A stretch of 49,723 nt of DNA from an uncultured Saprospiraceae bacterium (GCA_938008185.1 CALLLR010000020.1:1-49723); one strand, 5' to 3'. Counted from the first letter of the stretch, positions 34,663 to 49,150 are shown. Translations and numbers: made by a program. Notes: generated from the letters alone by a model not told the origin.

Positions 34663-36135
34663 ATGAAAGACATAAAAAACCTGGGGGACCTCAAAAAAAG
34701 TGGTTATCAACCCAAATCGATAAAAGATGAATTGCGCGATAATCTAATCCAGAAATTACGCAATAAAGAAGAAATATTTAAAGGGATCATCGGATTTGAA
34801 GATACCGTGATACCGGATTTGGAAAGAGCGATTCTTTCCAGACACAATGTGCTGCTGCTGGGATTGAGAGGTCAGGCTAAAACCCGACTGGCTCGAATCC
34901 TTGTGGAATTGCTGGACGAATATATGCCCGTCGTGGCGGGTAGCGAGCTAAATGACGATCCGCTTAACCCGATTTCCCGCTTTGCGAATGACCTAATCGA
35001 GGAGCACGGAGATAAAACACCCGTCGCCTGGGTACACCGTTCTGAGCGTTACGTTGAAAAGTTAGCGACGCCGGATGTAAGTATTGCGGATTTAGTAGGT
35101 GATGTTGATCCGATTAAGGCGGCTAGTTTAAAATTACCTTATTCCGACGAACGGGTAATTCACTTTGGATTAATTCCAAGAGCACATCGTAGTATCTTTG
35201 TGATCAACGAATTACCCGATTTACAGGCTAGAATTCAGGTATCACTTTTTAATATTTTGCAGGAAGGGGATATGCAGATCCGTGGTTTTAAATTGCGAAT
35301 GCCTCTTGAGATTCAATTTCTCTTTACCGCTAACCCCGAGGATTACACCAATCGTGGTAGCATCATTACGCCGCTGAAGGATCGAATCGAGAGTCAGATT
35401 TTGACGCACTATCCCAAAACACTGGATATTGCTTTGAAGATTACCGAACAGGAAGCCAGACTAGCCCAGGATCAGCAAAAATCGGTTAAGGTTCCGGAAA
35501 TTTTTCGGGTTTTGCTGGAGCAAATGAGTTTTGCTGCCCGGGAGAGTGAATATATTGACGAAAAAAGCGGTATCTCCGCCCGACTGAGTATTTCTGCTTA
35601 CGAAAATCTGATTTCTACCGCCGAGCGTAGAATGTTGATCAACGGAGAAAAGACGGCCACGGCACGCATCTCTGATTTGTGGGGTGTCATTCCGGCGATT
35701 ACCGGAAAGGTAGAGCTAGTATACGAAGGAGAGCAGGAAGGTCCGTACCGGGTGGCACTTGCTTTGATTGGATCGGCCGTTAAAACGGAGTTTTTAGAAC
35801 TATTCCCTAATCCGGATCAATTGCAAAAAGGAGAACAAAAAGATCCTTACGGAACGGTTCGCGCCTGGTTTGCGGGTGGAAATACCGTAGATTTACTCAA
35901 TGATGCTCCCGAAAAAGCGTACAAGAAAACCCTGGATAAGGTAGCGGGACTTCGTAAACTGGTTGAGGCAAACCAGGAAATCCCAAAAGAAGCGACTTAT
36001 TCTTATATGGAACTGGTGCTCCACGGACTTGTTGAGTTTAATGTAATTGGTAAAGATTTTATCGAATCTAAAATGGTATTCAGCGATATTCTCGCAAAAA
36101 TGTGGGATGAGGATGATGAGTTTGGACTTAACTGA
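34663..36135 (+). CDS. AAA+ ATPase, ChlI/MoxR-like
   Basis: 490 residues, cytoplasmic. Walker A is GLRGQAKT (residues 67-74). The Walker B region reads IFVINELPDL, with Asn in place of the usual first Asp. FTANPEDYTNRG is the sensor 1 segment, and the helix-rich C-terminal part starts near residue 290. It belongs to the magnesium-chelatase-subunit-I / MoxR group, used as chaperone-like ATPases usually together with a von Willebrand factor A protein. No VWA gene follows here: the next 320 bases are repeats, then the unrelated YciO-type gene. Its partner must be elsewhere, or outside this description. It is not likely to be a real magnesium chelatase, since no porphyrin genes are nearby. Confidence 0.85.
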   Translation: MKDIKNLGDLKKSGYQPKSIKDELRDNLIQKLRNKEEIFKGIIGFEDTVIPDLERAILSRHNVLLLGLRGQAKTRLARILVELLDEYMPVVAGSELNDDPLNPISRFANDLIEEHGDKTPVAWVHRSERYVEKLATPDVSIADLVGDVDPIKAASLKLPYSDERVIHFGLIPRAHRSIFVINELPDLQARIQVSLFNILQEGDMQIRGFKLRMPLEIQFLFTANPEDYTNRGSIITPLKDRIESQILTHYPKTLDIALKITEQEARLAQDQQKSVKVPEIFRVLLEQMSFAARESEYIDEKSGISARLSISAYENLISTAERRMLINGEKTATARISDLWGVIPAITGKVELVYEGEQEGPYRVALALIGSAVKTEFLELFPNPDQLQKGEQKDPYGTVRAWFAGGNTVDLLNDAPEKAYKKTLDKVAGLRKLVEANQEIPKEATYSYMELVLHGLVEFNVIGKDFIESKMVFSDILAKMWDEDDEFGLN

Positions 36136-36136
36136 T

Positions 36137-36200
36137 GAATTGATGTGCGGATTTTTTGATGTGCAAATTTGTCGATTAATTGATGTGCGGATATGTGGAT
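36137..36200. repeat. Degenerate octamer array, units ending in GAT
   Basis: Eight consecutive 8-base units starting directly after the AAA+ stop: GAATTGAT, GTGCGGAT, TTTTTGAT, GTGCAAAT, TTGTCGAT, TAATTGAT, GTGCGGAT, ATGTGGAT. GTGCGGAT is the exact reverse complement of ATCCGCAC in the 984-1183 array, and ATGTGGAT and the other GAT-ending units are related. Confidence 0.75.
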
Positions 36201-36238
36201 TAATATTATAGCAACCAGATTTCCTTGATAGCGTCCAG

Positions 36239-36294
36239 TCAAAAAAATGTTGGAACTCCCTTCAGGGCTGGGGTAAATTCCAACATTTTTTTGA
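36239..36294. repeat. Hairpin with perfect 17-base arms
   Basis: Arms 36239-36255 and 36278-36294 are perfectly complementary and end in A7/T7 runs. The 22-base loop contains CCC-TTCA-GGG. It can serve as a terminator of the AAA+ gene, since the right arm runs into T7. The exact placement between two octamer arrays suggests a mobile or repeat unit. Confidence 0.7.
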
Positions 36295-36373
36295 TGGTGG
36301 GATTTTTTGATGTGCAAATTGGTGGATTTAGTAGATTTGTGGATGACTTGATGTGCGGATTTGCAGAAATAAA
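36295..36373. repeat. Degenerate octamer array, second block
   Basis: 8-base-period units follow the hairpin: GGTGGGAT, TTTTTGAT, GTGCAAAT, TGGTGGAT, then TTGTGGAT, GACTTGAT, GTGCGGAT. One unit has an extra base. TTTTTGAT-GTGCAAAT repeats the same pair found at 36153-36168. Confidence 0.65.
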
Positions 36374-36412
36374 TATCGTTTACTTGTTAAGCAAATTGTG
36401 TTTATTGCACAG

Positions 36413-36451
36413 GAATCCGCACACCTACCAATTTACTAATCCAAAAATCTG
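36413..36451. repeat. Inverted octamer remnant
   Basis: ATCCGCAC, ACCTACCA, ATTTACTA, ATCCAAAA: the same octamer family in the opposite orientation to the two blocks upstream, ending seven bases before the ATG at 36458. Confidence 0.5.
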
Positions 36452-36457
36452 TATAAC

Positions 36458-37069
36458 ATGTTATTAGAAATAAACGCCGATAATCCTTCTCCCCGCAAGA
36501 TACAGCAAGTGGTGACGATACTTGAAAAGGGGGGCGTCATCATCTATCCCACCGATACGGTCTACGCCCTGGGTTGTGATATTCAAAATAAAAAAGCAAT
36601 TCAGCAGATTTGTCGACTTCGGCAACTGGATCCTAAAAAAGCCAATTTGACCTTTATTTGTAAAGACATTAGCCAACTGGCCAGTTATGCTTCTCAGTTA
36701 GAGAATGATGTTTTTAAAGCCTTGCGGCGAAATACGCCAGGACCCTTTACTTTTATTCTAAAAGCCAATAAAGAAGTTCCCCGTATTTTTTCCAACCGTA
36801 AAAAGACAGTCGGTGTCCGTATTCCGGAAAATAAAATTGCCGTCGCGATTATCGAGGCGCTGGATCGGCCCATTCTTTCTATTTCTTTAAAAAATGAAGA
36901 CGAAATCCTGGAGTATTTTACCAACCCCAGTGAAATTTATGATGATTATGCCAAGCAAGTAGACATGGTCATTGACGGTGGTCCGGGTAGAAATCAACCT
37001 TCTACGGTAATCGATGCCACCAGTAGGGATCTGGAAATTATTCGGGAAGGAATTGGAGAGTTGGTTTAG
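36458..37069 (+). CDS. yciO: Sua5/YciO/YrdC-family protein (YciO type)
   Basis: 203 residues, one YrdC domain over the whole length. Motifs: GGVIIYPTDTVYALGCDIQNKKAIQQICRLRQL, then FTFILKANKEVPRIF, KTVGVRIPEN, and STVIDATSRDLEIIREGIGEL. These follow Escherichia coli YciO more closely than TsaC (for example YALGC, PGPFTFILK and a C-terminal REG-G segment). TsaC/Sua5 proteins make threonylcarbamoyl-AMP for the t6A37 modification of ANN-decoding tRNAs; YciO paralogues bind similar ligands, but their role is less certain. It is probably cytoplasmic. The start ATG is the first in frame after the repeat region. Confidence 0.88.
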   Translation: MLLEINADNPSPRKIQQVVTILEKGGVIIYPTDTVYALGCDIQNKKAIQQICRLRQLDPKKANLTFICKDISQLASYASQLENDVFKALRRNTPGPFTFILKANKEVPRIFSNRKKTVGVRIPENKIAVAIIEALDRPILSISLKNEDEILEYFTNPSEIYDDYAKQVDMVIDGGPGRNQPSTVIDATSRDLEIIREGIGELV

Positions 37070-37096
37070 GTGTTGAACCTGTTTGACTGCATCACG

Positions 37097-37120
37097 CGGG
37101 CAGGTCGTTGATTCTGCCCG
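37097..37120 (+). terminator. Weak terminator-like hairpin after yciO
   Basis: A perfect 7-base GC-rich stem (CGGGCAG/CTGCCCG) with a 10-base loop, 27 bases after the stop, but no T-run follows. Confidence 0.35.
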
Positions 37121-37177
37121 AGTACCTATTTAGGTGAATACCTTCTTTGATCGGAATCTTTTTTCTCCTAAAAGGCA

Positions 37178-37221
37178 AAATGAATATTGGATGTTCAATA
37201 TTGAACATCCAATATTCATTT
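37178..37221. repeat. Perfect 44-base palindrome
   Basis: Arms of 22 bases meet without a loop (centre between 37199 and 37200) and are exactly complementary. It lies between yciO and the promoter of the TonB receptor gene. It is related in sequence to the palindrome at 23685-23720. Confidence 0.85.
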
Positions 37222-37294
37222 ACCACCAATCCGCCAGCCACCGACTTTAACGGAAACTTTCCCGCTATTTATTCCATTCCTCCCTCATATCTGC

Positions 37295-37302
37295 TATCTT
37301 TG
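37295..37302 (+). promoter_or_regulatory. -7 promoter element of the TonB receptor gene (TATCTTTG)
   Basis: An exact TAnnTTTG match ending 22 bases before the ATG at 37325. No clear -33 TTTG at the expected distance. Confidence 0.55.
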
Positions 37303-37324
37303 CCCGCTAAATCTATATATTGAT

Positions 37325-39592
37325 ATGAAAAATACCCTTTTGCTTTTACTATTGTTAATTACAAGTTCAATGGTAATTGCCCAAACCGGAAATGTGCGTG
37401 GAAATGTTTATGATAAAGATACCGGCGAACCCATCCCTTTTAGTAATGTCCTTTTAGAGGGTACCACCTTTGGCGCTAATACAGATATTGAAGGATTTTT
37501 TACCATCACAAACGTTCCCGTTGGAGATTATCAATTGATCAGCCAGTATATTGGGTACGATAGTACAAGTATTGCCATTACGATCTCGTCCGGTAGTAAC
37601 GCCTATCAGGCTCTATATATGACCGAAGGCGGGGTGGAATTACAAGCGGTAGACGTGAGCGCATCGCGGACAGAAGCGAAAACAGAAGTGAAAATTTCGG
37701 CAGTAACCCTGACACCGAAGCAAATTCGCGCGATGCCATCCATTGGTGGAGAGCCGGATATTGCGCAGTATCTGACGGTGTTGCCCGGGGTGGTCCAAAC
37801 GGGTGATCAAGGTGGACAGCTTTACATCCGGGGTGGATCACCGATCCAGAATAAAATCCTTTTGGATGGAATGACGATTTATAATCCTTTTCACTCGATT
37901 GGTTTTTTCTCGGTATTTGAAACAGAAGCGGTGCGTAACGTGGATGTTTTGACGGGTGGTTTCAGTGCAGAGTACGGTGGACGGGTCTCGGCCATTGTAG
38001 ACATTAATACGAGAGAAGGAAATAAGAAAAATCTGGGTGGGCTGGTTTCGGCCAATCCATTTTTATCCAAAGTGCTGCTGGAAGGTCCGATCAAAAAGCT
38101 GGAAGAAGGAAAAGGATTCGCGTCTTTTTTGGTGACGGGAAAATACTCGTATCTCGAGCAATCCTCTAAAGCCTTATACAGCTACGCTGATTCGTCGGGA
38201 TTACCGTATAATTTTACGGATATTTACGGAAAACTATCTTTTGGTACTGCCAACGGAAGTAAGTTTAATGTTTTTGGTTTCCGTTTTGGGGATCAGGTGA
38301 ATTTTGCAGATGTCGCTAATTTTGAGTGGGATAATTTCGGAGCTGGAGCTAACTTCACTTTGATTCCACCCGCGTCGAGTTTTTTAATTAATGGAGTGTT
38401 TGCTTTTTCTGATTATAAAATAAATTTACAGCAGGGCAATGACGATCCGCGTTTCAGTAGTATTACGAGTTTTTCCGGTGGACTGGATTTTACTTATTTT
38501 GATAATGACAATGAGATAAAGTACGGATTTGAATTCAGCGGATTCAATACCAATTTTCAATTCCGGAACTTTCTGGGTATCTCTTTCCAGCAGGAAGATT
38601 TTACCTCTGAATTGTCCGGATTTTTTAAATATAAAATTAAAACGGATAAGCTAATTATCGAACCCAGTATCCGAATTCAATTTTACGCATCTCAGGGAAC
38701 ACTTTCACCCGAACCCCGATTGGGTTTAAAATATAATATCTCCGAACGATTACGATTTAAAGCAGCCGGCGGATTCTATTCCCAAAACCTCGTCAGTACC
38801 ATCAACGAAGAGGACATCGTCAATTTATTTGTTGGATTTCTGTCCGGACCCGAAGAGACCATCTTCGAGCCAGGAACCCGAACCCCGACTAAAAACCGAT
38901 TGCAACTGGCCCAGCACCTTGTAGCTGGGTTTGAATATGATTTAAGTAATAAAATTACCTTAAACGTAGAGCCATACTATAAGCGTTTTAGTCAATTGAT
39001 CAATATCAACCGGGAGAAGCTTAGCGAAAACGATCCGGAATTTAGTACTGAGACAGGAAAAGCCTACGGAATTGACTTTCTGGCCAAATATCAGGACCCC
39101 AATTTCTACTTCTGGCTGGCATACTCTTTGGGTTATGTCGACCGGTTTGATGGTGAGCAAACATTTAATACCGTTTTTGACCGTCGTCACAATTTAAACT
39201 TTTTAGGTACTTACACTTTTGGTGGAAATAAAGACTGGGAGTTTGGGGTACGCTGGAATTTAGGATCCGGATTTCCTTTTACCCTGACCGAAGGTTTCTT
39301 TACCAACTACACTTTACAAGACGGAATTTCCTCGGATATTCTGACGGAAAATGCAGGTTTGGGCGTAGATTTTGCGGATGAGCGCAACGGCGGCCGATTA
39401 CCTTATTACCACCGCTTAGATATGAGTTTAAAAAAGACCATTACCTTTTCTAAAAGAGCCAATTTACAAATCACGGCTAGTGTGACCAACATGTATGATC
39501 GCGATAATATTTTCTTTTTTGATCGTATCAATTACGAAAGGCGAAACCAGTTGCCGATTTTACCTAGTTTGGGGGCGACGTTTAGATTTTAG
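37325..39592 (+). CDS. TonB-dependent receptor with carboxypeptidase-regulatory-like N-terminal domain
   Basis: 755 residues. The signal peptide ends near MVIAQ. Residues 22-105 are a CarboxypepD_reg-like beta domain (GNVRGNVYDKDTGEPIPFSNVLLEGT). The plug domain covers about 120-235 (PDIAQYLTVLPGVVQTGDQGGQLYIRGG; NKILLDGMTIYNP; AEYGGRVSAIVDI). The rest is an outer-membrane 22-strand-type barrel ending in F-R-F. It imports a substrate across the outer membrane using TonB energy. There is no SusD partner next to it, so it is not a typical polysaccharide-utilisation SusC. The substrate cannot be inferred. The barrel is relatively short for the family. Confidence 0.92.
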   Translation: MKNTLLLLLLLITSSMVIAQTGNVRGNVYDKDTGEPIPFSNVLLEGTTFGANTDIEGFFTITNVPVGDYQLISQYIGYDSTSIAITISSGSNAYQALYMTEGGVELQAVDVSASRTEAKTEVKISAVTLTPKQIRAMPSIGGEPDIAQYLTVLPGVVQTGDQGGQLYIRGGSPIQNKILLDGMTIYNPFHSIGFFSVFETEAVRNVDVLTGGFSAEYGGRVSAIVDINTREGNKKNLGGLVSANPFLSKVLLEGPIKKLEEGKGFASFLVTGKYSYLEQSSKALYSYADSSGLPYNFTDIYGKLSFGTANGSKFNVFGFRFGDQVNFADVANFEWDNFGAGANFTLIPPASSFLINGVFAFSDYKINLQQGNDDPRFSSITSFSGGLDFTYFDNDNEIKYGFEFSGFNTNFQFRNFLGISFQQEDFTSELSGFFKYKIKTDKLIIEPSIRIQFYASQGTLSPEPRLGLKYNISERLRFKAAGGFYSQNLVSTINEEDIVNLFVGFLSGPEETIFEPGTRTPTKNRLQLAQHLVAGFEYDLSNKITLNVEPYYKRFSQLININREKLSENDPEFSTETGKAYGIDFLAKYQDPNFYFWLAYSLGYVDRFDGEQTFNTVFDRRHNLNFLGTYTFGGNKDWEFGVRWNLGSGFPFTLTEGFFTNYTLQDGISSDILTENAGLGVDFADERNGGRLPYYHRLDMSLKKTITFSKRANLQITASVTNMYDRDNIFFFDRINYERRNQLPILPSLGATFRF

Positions 39593-39600
39593 ACTTTGTT

Positions 39601-39650
39601 GAAACGCTGCGCTTGTTGAATCGTTGAATTGCTTCGCTTGTTGAGTTGTG
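39601..39650. repeat. GAATCGTT-family octamer array, second locus
   Basis: Units GAAACGCT (39601), GAATCGTT (39618), GAATTGCT (39626) and GAGTTGTG (39643) at 17-, 8- and 17-base spacing, with (G/T)CGCTTGTT linkers. The linker and spacing match the array at 29974-30047. It begins 8 bases after the TonB receptor stop. Confidence 0.65.
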
Positions 39651-39744
39651 AAAAAATAAATTGACAGAATTTAGAAAGTAGCCGCAAATTTCTCACCCAC
39701 TCATTTAGCGAGGAGCTGGTTTTTAAGCGTATTCAAAAAAATTT

Positions 39745-40632
39745 ATGAAAAAAATAAAGTCTATCACCCGTAAAGTCCTTTCTGATCCCAGCGAGACGGA
39801 GCCGAAATTACGAACGCTCGAAGTTCGGGATTTGGCGGGTAATCTGATCGAAGAAGCATATTATTTTGGTGATGGTTCGATCGAACAAAGAATTCTTAGA
39901 AAATTCGACGCCGAGTCCCACTTGCTGGAAGAGCAGCAGTTCTCAGAGGGTGAGCACCCCGATCAGATCACCACATTTGCTTTGAACGAAAATGGAAAGC
40001 CAGCCATCAAAACGGTGGAATATAAAAACGGCGGCCAATCTATTACCACCTTCGATTATCAGCCCGCTGATCATAGTGTGACGATGACCGTCCGTGATCA
40101 GGATGGTACTTTTGAAGAAAAAATTTATCAACGCTCCGATCAGGAAGGGAAGGTGCTGGAAGAAATTCGGTACGGAGCGGACGAAATCCTCGAGCAACAA
40201 CATGCAATTAGTTACGATGACAATAGCCGTCCGGTAAGTAGAAAAATTGAGCGAAAGGGAGAACCTGCCGTTCAGCAATTTTACGATTATTTTTTTGACG
40301 AAAAGGGTTTGTTGATCGAAATAGAAATCTACGACGAAAAAGATCAGGTACTACGTGCGGATACTATCGAATACAACGAAGCAGGAGACCGCACCCGCTA
40401 CCTGATCGATGATTTGGTGCAGGATACTCAACTGGAAGAAACCTGGGAATACGATGACCAAAAGCGGATCATCAAAAATACCCGCTCCCGAGGTGGTGGC
40501 GCTGTACTTGAATCTACGGAATACATGTTTGGCGACCACGGATACATGCAAACGATCACAATTAGCAGCCCTACCGGGGAGCAGGTAGATACATTTACCT
40601 ATGAATTTTATGACGAGGAGGTGGAAGTTTAG
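39745..40632 (+). CDS. Hypothetical protein with YD/RHS-like repeats (295 aa)
   Basis: No signal peptide. The sequence is a series of short repeated beta-hairpin-like units of about 20-25 residues with the pattern 'Y-x-x-x-G/D-x-x-E-x-x-x-Y-x-D/E' (EEAYYFGDGSIEQRILRKFD, TVEYKNGGQSITTFDYQ, DTIEYNEAGDRTRYLI, ETWEYDDQKRIIKNTRS). This resembles YD/RHS or MORN-like repeats. It is strongly acidic and probably cytoplasmic. Such repeats alone do not reveal a function. It lies 124 bases before the next small gene on the same strand. Confidence 0.7.
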   Translation: MKKIKSITRKVLSDPSETEPKLRTLEVRDLAGNLIEEAYYFGDGSIEQRILRKFDAESHLLEEQQFSEGEHPDQITTFALNENGKPAIKTVEYKNGGQSITTFDYQPADHSVTMTVRDQDGTFEEKIYQRSDQEGKVLEEIRYGADEILEQQHAISYDDNSRPVSRKIERKGEPAVQQFYDYFFDEKGLLIEIEIYDEKDQVLRADTIEYNEAGDRTRYLIDDLVQDTQLEETWEYDDQKRIIKNTRSRGGGAVLESTEYMFGDHGYMQTITISSPTGEQVDTFTYEFYDEEVEV

Positions 40633-40755
40633 AGAAACTTTTACCATTTAGGATCGTAATATCTATGGTGGGAAACGAAAACCTTGAACATAGACGAAGA
40701 AGTTGCTTAAAAACTTTCCGTCTGATACTTCAAGTTCCTAAAATAGAAAGGCTTA

Positions 40756-41178
40756 ATGGAAAAATATATAAATCAGTTGATCGGGGATTTTCAGTCTTCC
40801 GCTGATAGTGTAAAAGATCTGATGGAAGGAAAAGTGTATCCGGATGCCCCCGAAGCGCTCGAAGCAGAAGTGGATCAGGCGCATTTTATTATATTGGGTG
40901 AATATCTGAACATTCAACCCATTCAGTTTCCACCCGTCCACCAGCTTTCAGGAGATCAAATCAGAAAAATAGAAACGAACTTTACCAATCTGCTCAAAGC
41001 CTATGGCTTTTTAATTTATTTTCCACCCCGTGTCCATCAAGCCCTAAAATATCAAACGATTGTTCAACTCCTTTCCCGTGAAGTTCCCATTCTAACCAGC
41101 TTTTACTGGCACATTGCTACCTGTGAATACGAGCCGATGAGATGTCCGTTTGGGAGGGAGTATTGTACTTGTTTTTAG
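40756..41178 (+). CDS. Hypothetical protein with cysteine-rich C-terminus (140 aa)
   Basis: The first ATG gives MEKYINQLIGDFQSSADSV. A helical body is followed by CEYEPMRCPFGREYCTCF at the very C-terminus. The spacing C-x6-C-x6-C-x-C suggests a metal site or redox cysteines. The central segment PPVHQLSGDQIRKIETNFTNLLKAYGF is likely a helix bundle. I do not recognise the family. The stop codon TAG runs directly into a G8 tract (41178-41185). Confidence 0.7.
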   Translation: MEKYINQLIGDFQSSADSVKDLMEGKVYPDAPEALEAEVDQAHFIILGEYLNIQPIQFPPVHQLSGDQIRKIETNFTNLLKAYGFLIYFPPRVHQALKYQTIVQLLSREVPILTSFYWHIATCEYEPMRCPFGREYCTCF

Positions 41179-41274
41179 GGGGGGGTGTATTAATTTAATA
41201 GGTTATTTCTAATTCTTGTTGTTGCAAATTTATAATAAGTAGAATATGTATTTAAATAACATTAAAATGTTAAA

Positions 41275-41282
41275 TAATTTTG
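41275..41282 (+). promoter_or_regulatory. Putative -7 element (TAATTTTG)
   Basis: An exact TAnnTTTG match 126 bases upstream of the ATG at 41409. No matching -33 element. It is the only such motif found in the gap 41179-41368. Confidence 0.3.
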
Positions 41283-41368
41283 ATTTGTTATGATTTGTTT
41301 CGTTAATTGAATTTTTTGCCCTACATTCACGTTGTAGATATTGTTAATTTAAGAACAATATTTCATTT

Positions 41369-47332
<5,964 letters not shown>

Positions 47333-47336
47333 AATA

Positions 47337-49103
47337 ATGAATAATAATTTTTTTAAAATTTATATAAGTACAGCATTGATATTGTTAAATGTCAATGCTG
47401 TAATAGCCCAACTCCATGATGCCCACTGGATATTAGGAGAGCATACTTCCTTTGGAGATACTACTTACACTGGTGTCATGGATTTTAATATGACGGGTGA
47501 GCCCACGTTAGATAATTCTATCTTCAAAGTAGTTACCTTTTTCAGATCAAACAGTTCTTTTTCGGATGCGGATGGCAATTTGTTAGTTTTTACTAATGGA
47601 TCGAAATTTTTTGATGCAAACGGTAATATTATTCCAGGTGGCGAAGATCTTCATCCTGGTGATAATAGGGAGTATGGGTATTCAATACCTGGTGAACCTT
47701 TATTTTTAAAGAATCCTGATGGAAGTAATTCTTTTTATGCAATAGGAGGAGATGTAGTTATTTTTAATGATGTGAATAATACCCCTTCGGTGGGAGAAGA
47801 TTCAATTTTTTATTTTAAATTTAATTATGATACAAATAGTCAAGGAATAGTAGAAGTAGCAAACATTGAAGAAAGGAATACAATTGTTCAAGATACGTTT
47901 TCTAATGAGAGATTGGCTATCACTCGTCATGCAAATGGAAGAGATTGGTGGATTTTATTAAACTATCATAGATCCAATGAATATTTAAAAATACTGCTAG
48001 GGCCAGAAGGTTTTATAGAACATGATACTCAAACACTAGGTGAGCCTACTACATTAGGAATCGATCAGTCGGTAATATCCCCAGATGGTCGCTTTTATGC
48101 AATTTATAGTTTATCAGGCTTAGTACAAGGCCCATCCGAAAGCAGTGTAACGTGGTACGAATTTGATCGCTGCACTGCAGAAATGAGTAATTATAATCGT
48201 CATGTACTATCGACCAATGGAGTAGGAAGGCAAGGTGGTGTTGCTTTTTCCCCCAATTCCCGCTTCATGTACGTAGCCATGGAAGAGACGATTTATCAGT
48301 TTGATATGGAAGCTGAAGATATCGTGGCTTCCAAGACAATAGTAGCGACGTACGATGGACATATTGATTCTAGTTTAGATAGTACTAGTATGATTGCGAC
48401 CAAGTTTAATTTTATGCAATTGGCACCTAATGGAAAAATCTATATGACGGTTCCGTCTACACGGAGCCTTCATTTGCATGTGATCGATCAACCGGATTCT
48501 TTAGGAGTGGCTTGTAATGTGATCCAGCGAGGATTGGAATTACCGTATTATCATTGGTATAATATGCCTAGGTTTCCCAACTACCGCCTCGGCCCTTTAT
48601 CCGGCTCACCCTGTGACACCCTCGGCCCTGTCGCCAGTTTTATCTACGAAGATACTGATACGACCGCACAAGTCCGCTTCACCGACCAGTCTGCCAAGGA
48701 GCCGACCAGTTGGCATTGGGATTTTGGTGATGGAATGACTTCTACCGAGGAGCATCCCTTACATACCTATCTGACGCCGGGTACTTATGAAGTCTGTCTA
48801 TGGGTGGAGAATCGTTTTGGAACGGATTCTATTTGTGAGATGGTTCCGGTGATTTTTACGGGGACGGAAGATCTAGTCAATGCCAATTTATTTAAAATTT
48901 TCCCCAACCCGACGATGGATTATTTTGGAATTCAGAGTAGCTTAGAGATCAATAAAGTAGAAGTGTATGCGAGTGATGGAAGATTGTTGTTGTCGGATGC
49001 GGAAAGAAATATATCCGTCCGTAATCTGCCAAGTGGGCTATATGTGGTTAAGGTCCGATTTAGAAATGGTCAAGTGGGGTTTGGGAAAGTGGTGGTGGAG
49101 TAG
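47337..49103 (+). CDS. Secreted beta-propeller / PKD protein with type A T9SS sorting domain
   Basis: 588 residues. The signal peptide ends near VIAQ (residue 24). Residues 25-420 look like a beta-propeller of repeated strands (FSDADGNLLVFTNGSKFFDANGN, SPDGRFYAIYSLSG, AFSPNSRFMYVAMEETIYQFD, LAPNGKIYMTVPS). A PKD domain follows (about 428-510; WHWDFGDGMTSTEEHPLHTYLTPGTYEV), then a type A T9SS sorting domain (IFPNPTMDYFGI, GLYVVKV, about 515-588). It is likely secreted and surface-attached. It overlaps functionally with the upstream hydrolase as an operon partner (4-base gap). The first 294 bases are duplicated at 49430-49723. Confidence 0.9.
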   Translation: MNNNFFKIYISTALILLNVNAVIAQLHDAHWILGEHTSFGDTTYTGVMDFNMTGEPTLDNSIFKVVTFFRSNSSFSDADGNLLVFTNGSKFFDANGNIIPGGEDLHPGDNREYGYSIPGEPLFLKNPDGSNSFYAIGGDVVIFNDVNNTPSVGEDSIFYFKFNYDTNSQGIVEVANIEERNTIVQDTFSNERLAITRHANGRDWWILLNYHRSNEYLKILLGPEGFIEHDTQTLGEPTTLGIDQSVISPDGRFYAIYSLSGLVQGPSESSVTWYEFDRCTAEMSNYNRHVLSTNGVGRQGGVAFSPNSRFMYVAMEETIYQFDMEAEDIVASKTIVATYDGHIDSSLDSTSMIATKFNFMQLAPNGKIYMTVPSTRSLHLHVIDQPDSLGVACNVIQRGLELPYYHWYNMPRFPNYRLGPLSGSPCDTLGPVASFIYEDTDTTAQVRFTDQSAKEPTSWHWDFGDGMTSTEEHPLHTYLTPGTYEVCLWVENRFGTDSICEMVPVIFTGTEDLVNANLFKIFPNPTMDYFGIQSSLEINKVEVYASDGRLLLSDAERNISVRNLPSGLYVVKVRFRNGQVGFGKVVVE

Positions 49104-49150
49104 GTTATAAAACCGTAGATATAATACATGAAACCTATCTATGATTTTGT

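Larger units (their letters stand above)
36136..36457. other. 322-base repeat-filled intergenic region
   Basis: A composite structure: octamer array (36137-36200), hairpin (36239-36294), octamer array (36295-36373), plain AT-rich sequence, then a short inverted octamer stretch (36413-36451) just before the next start. No gene. Confidence 0.75.
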
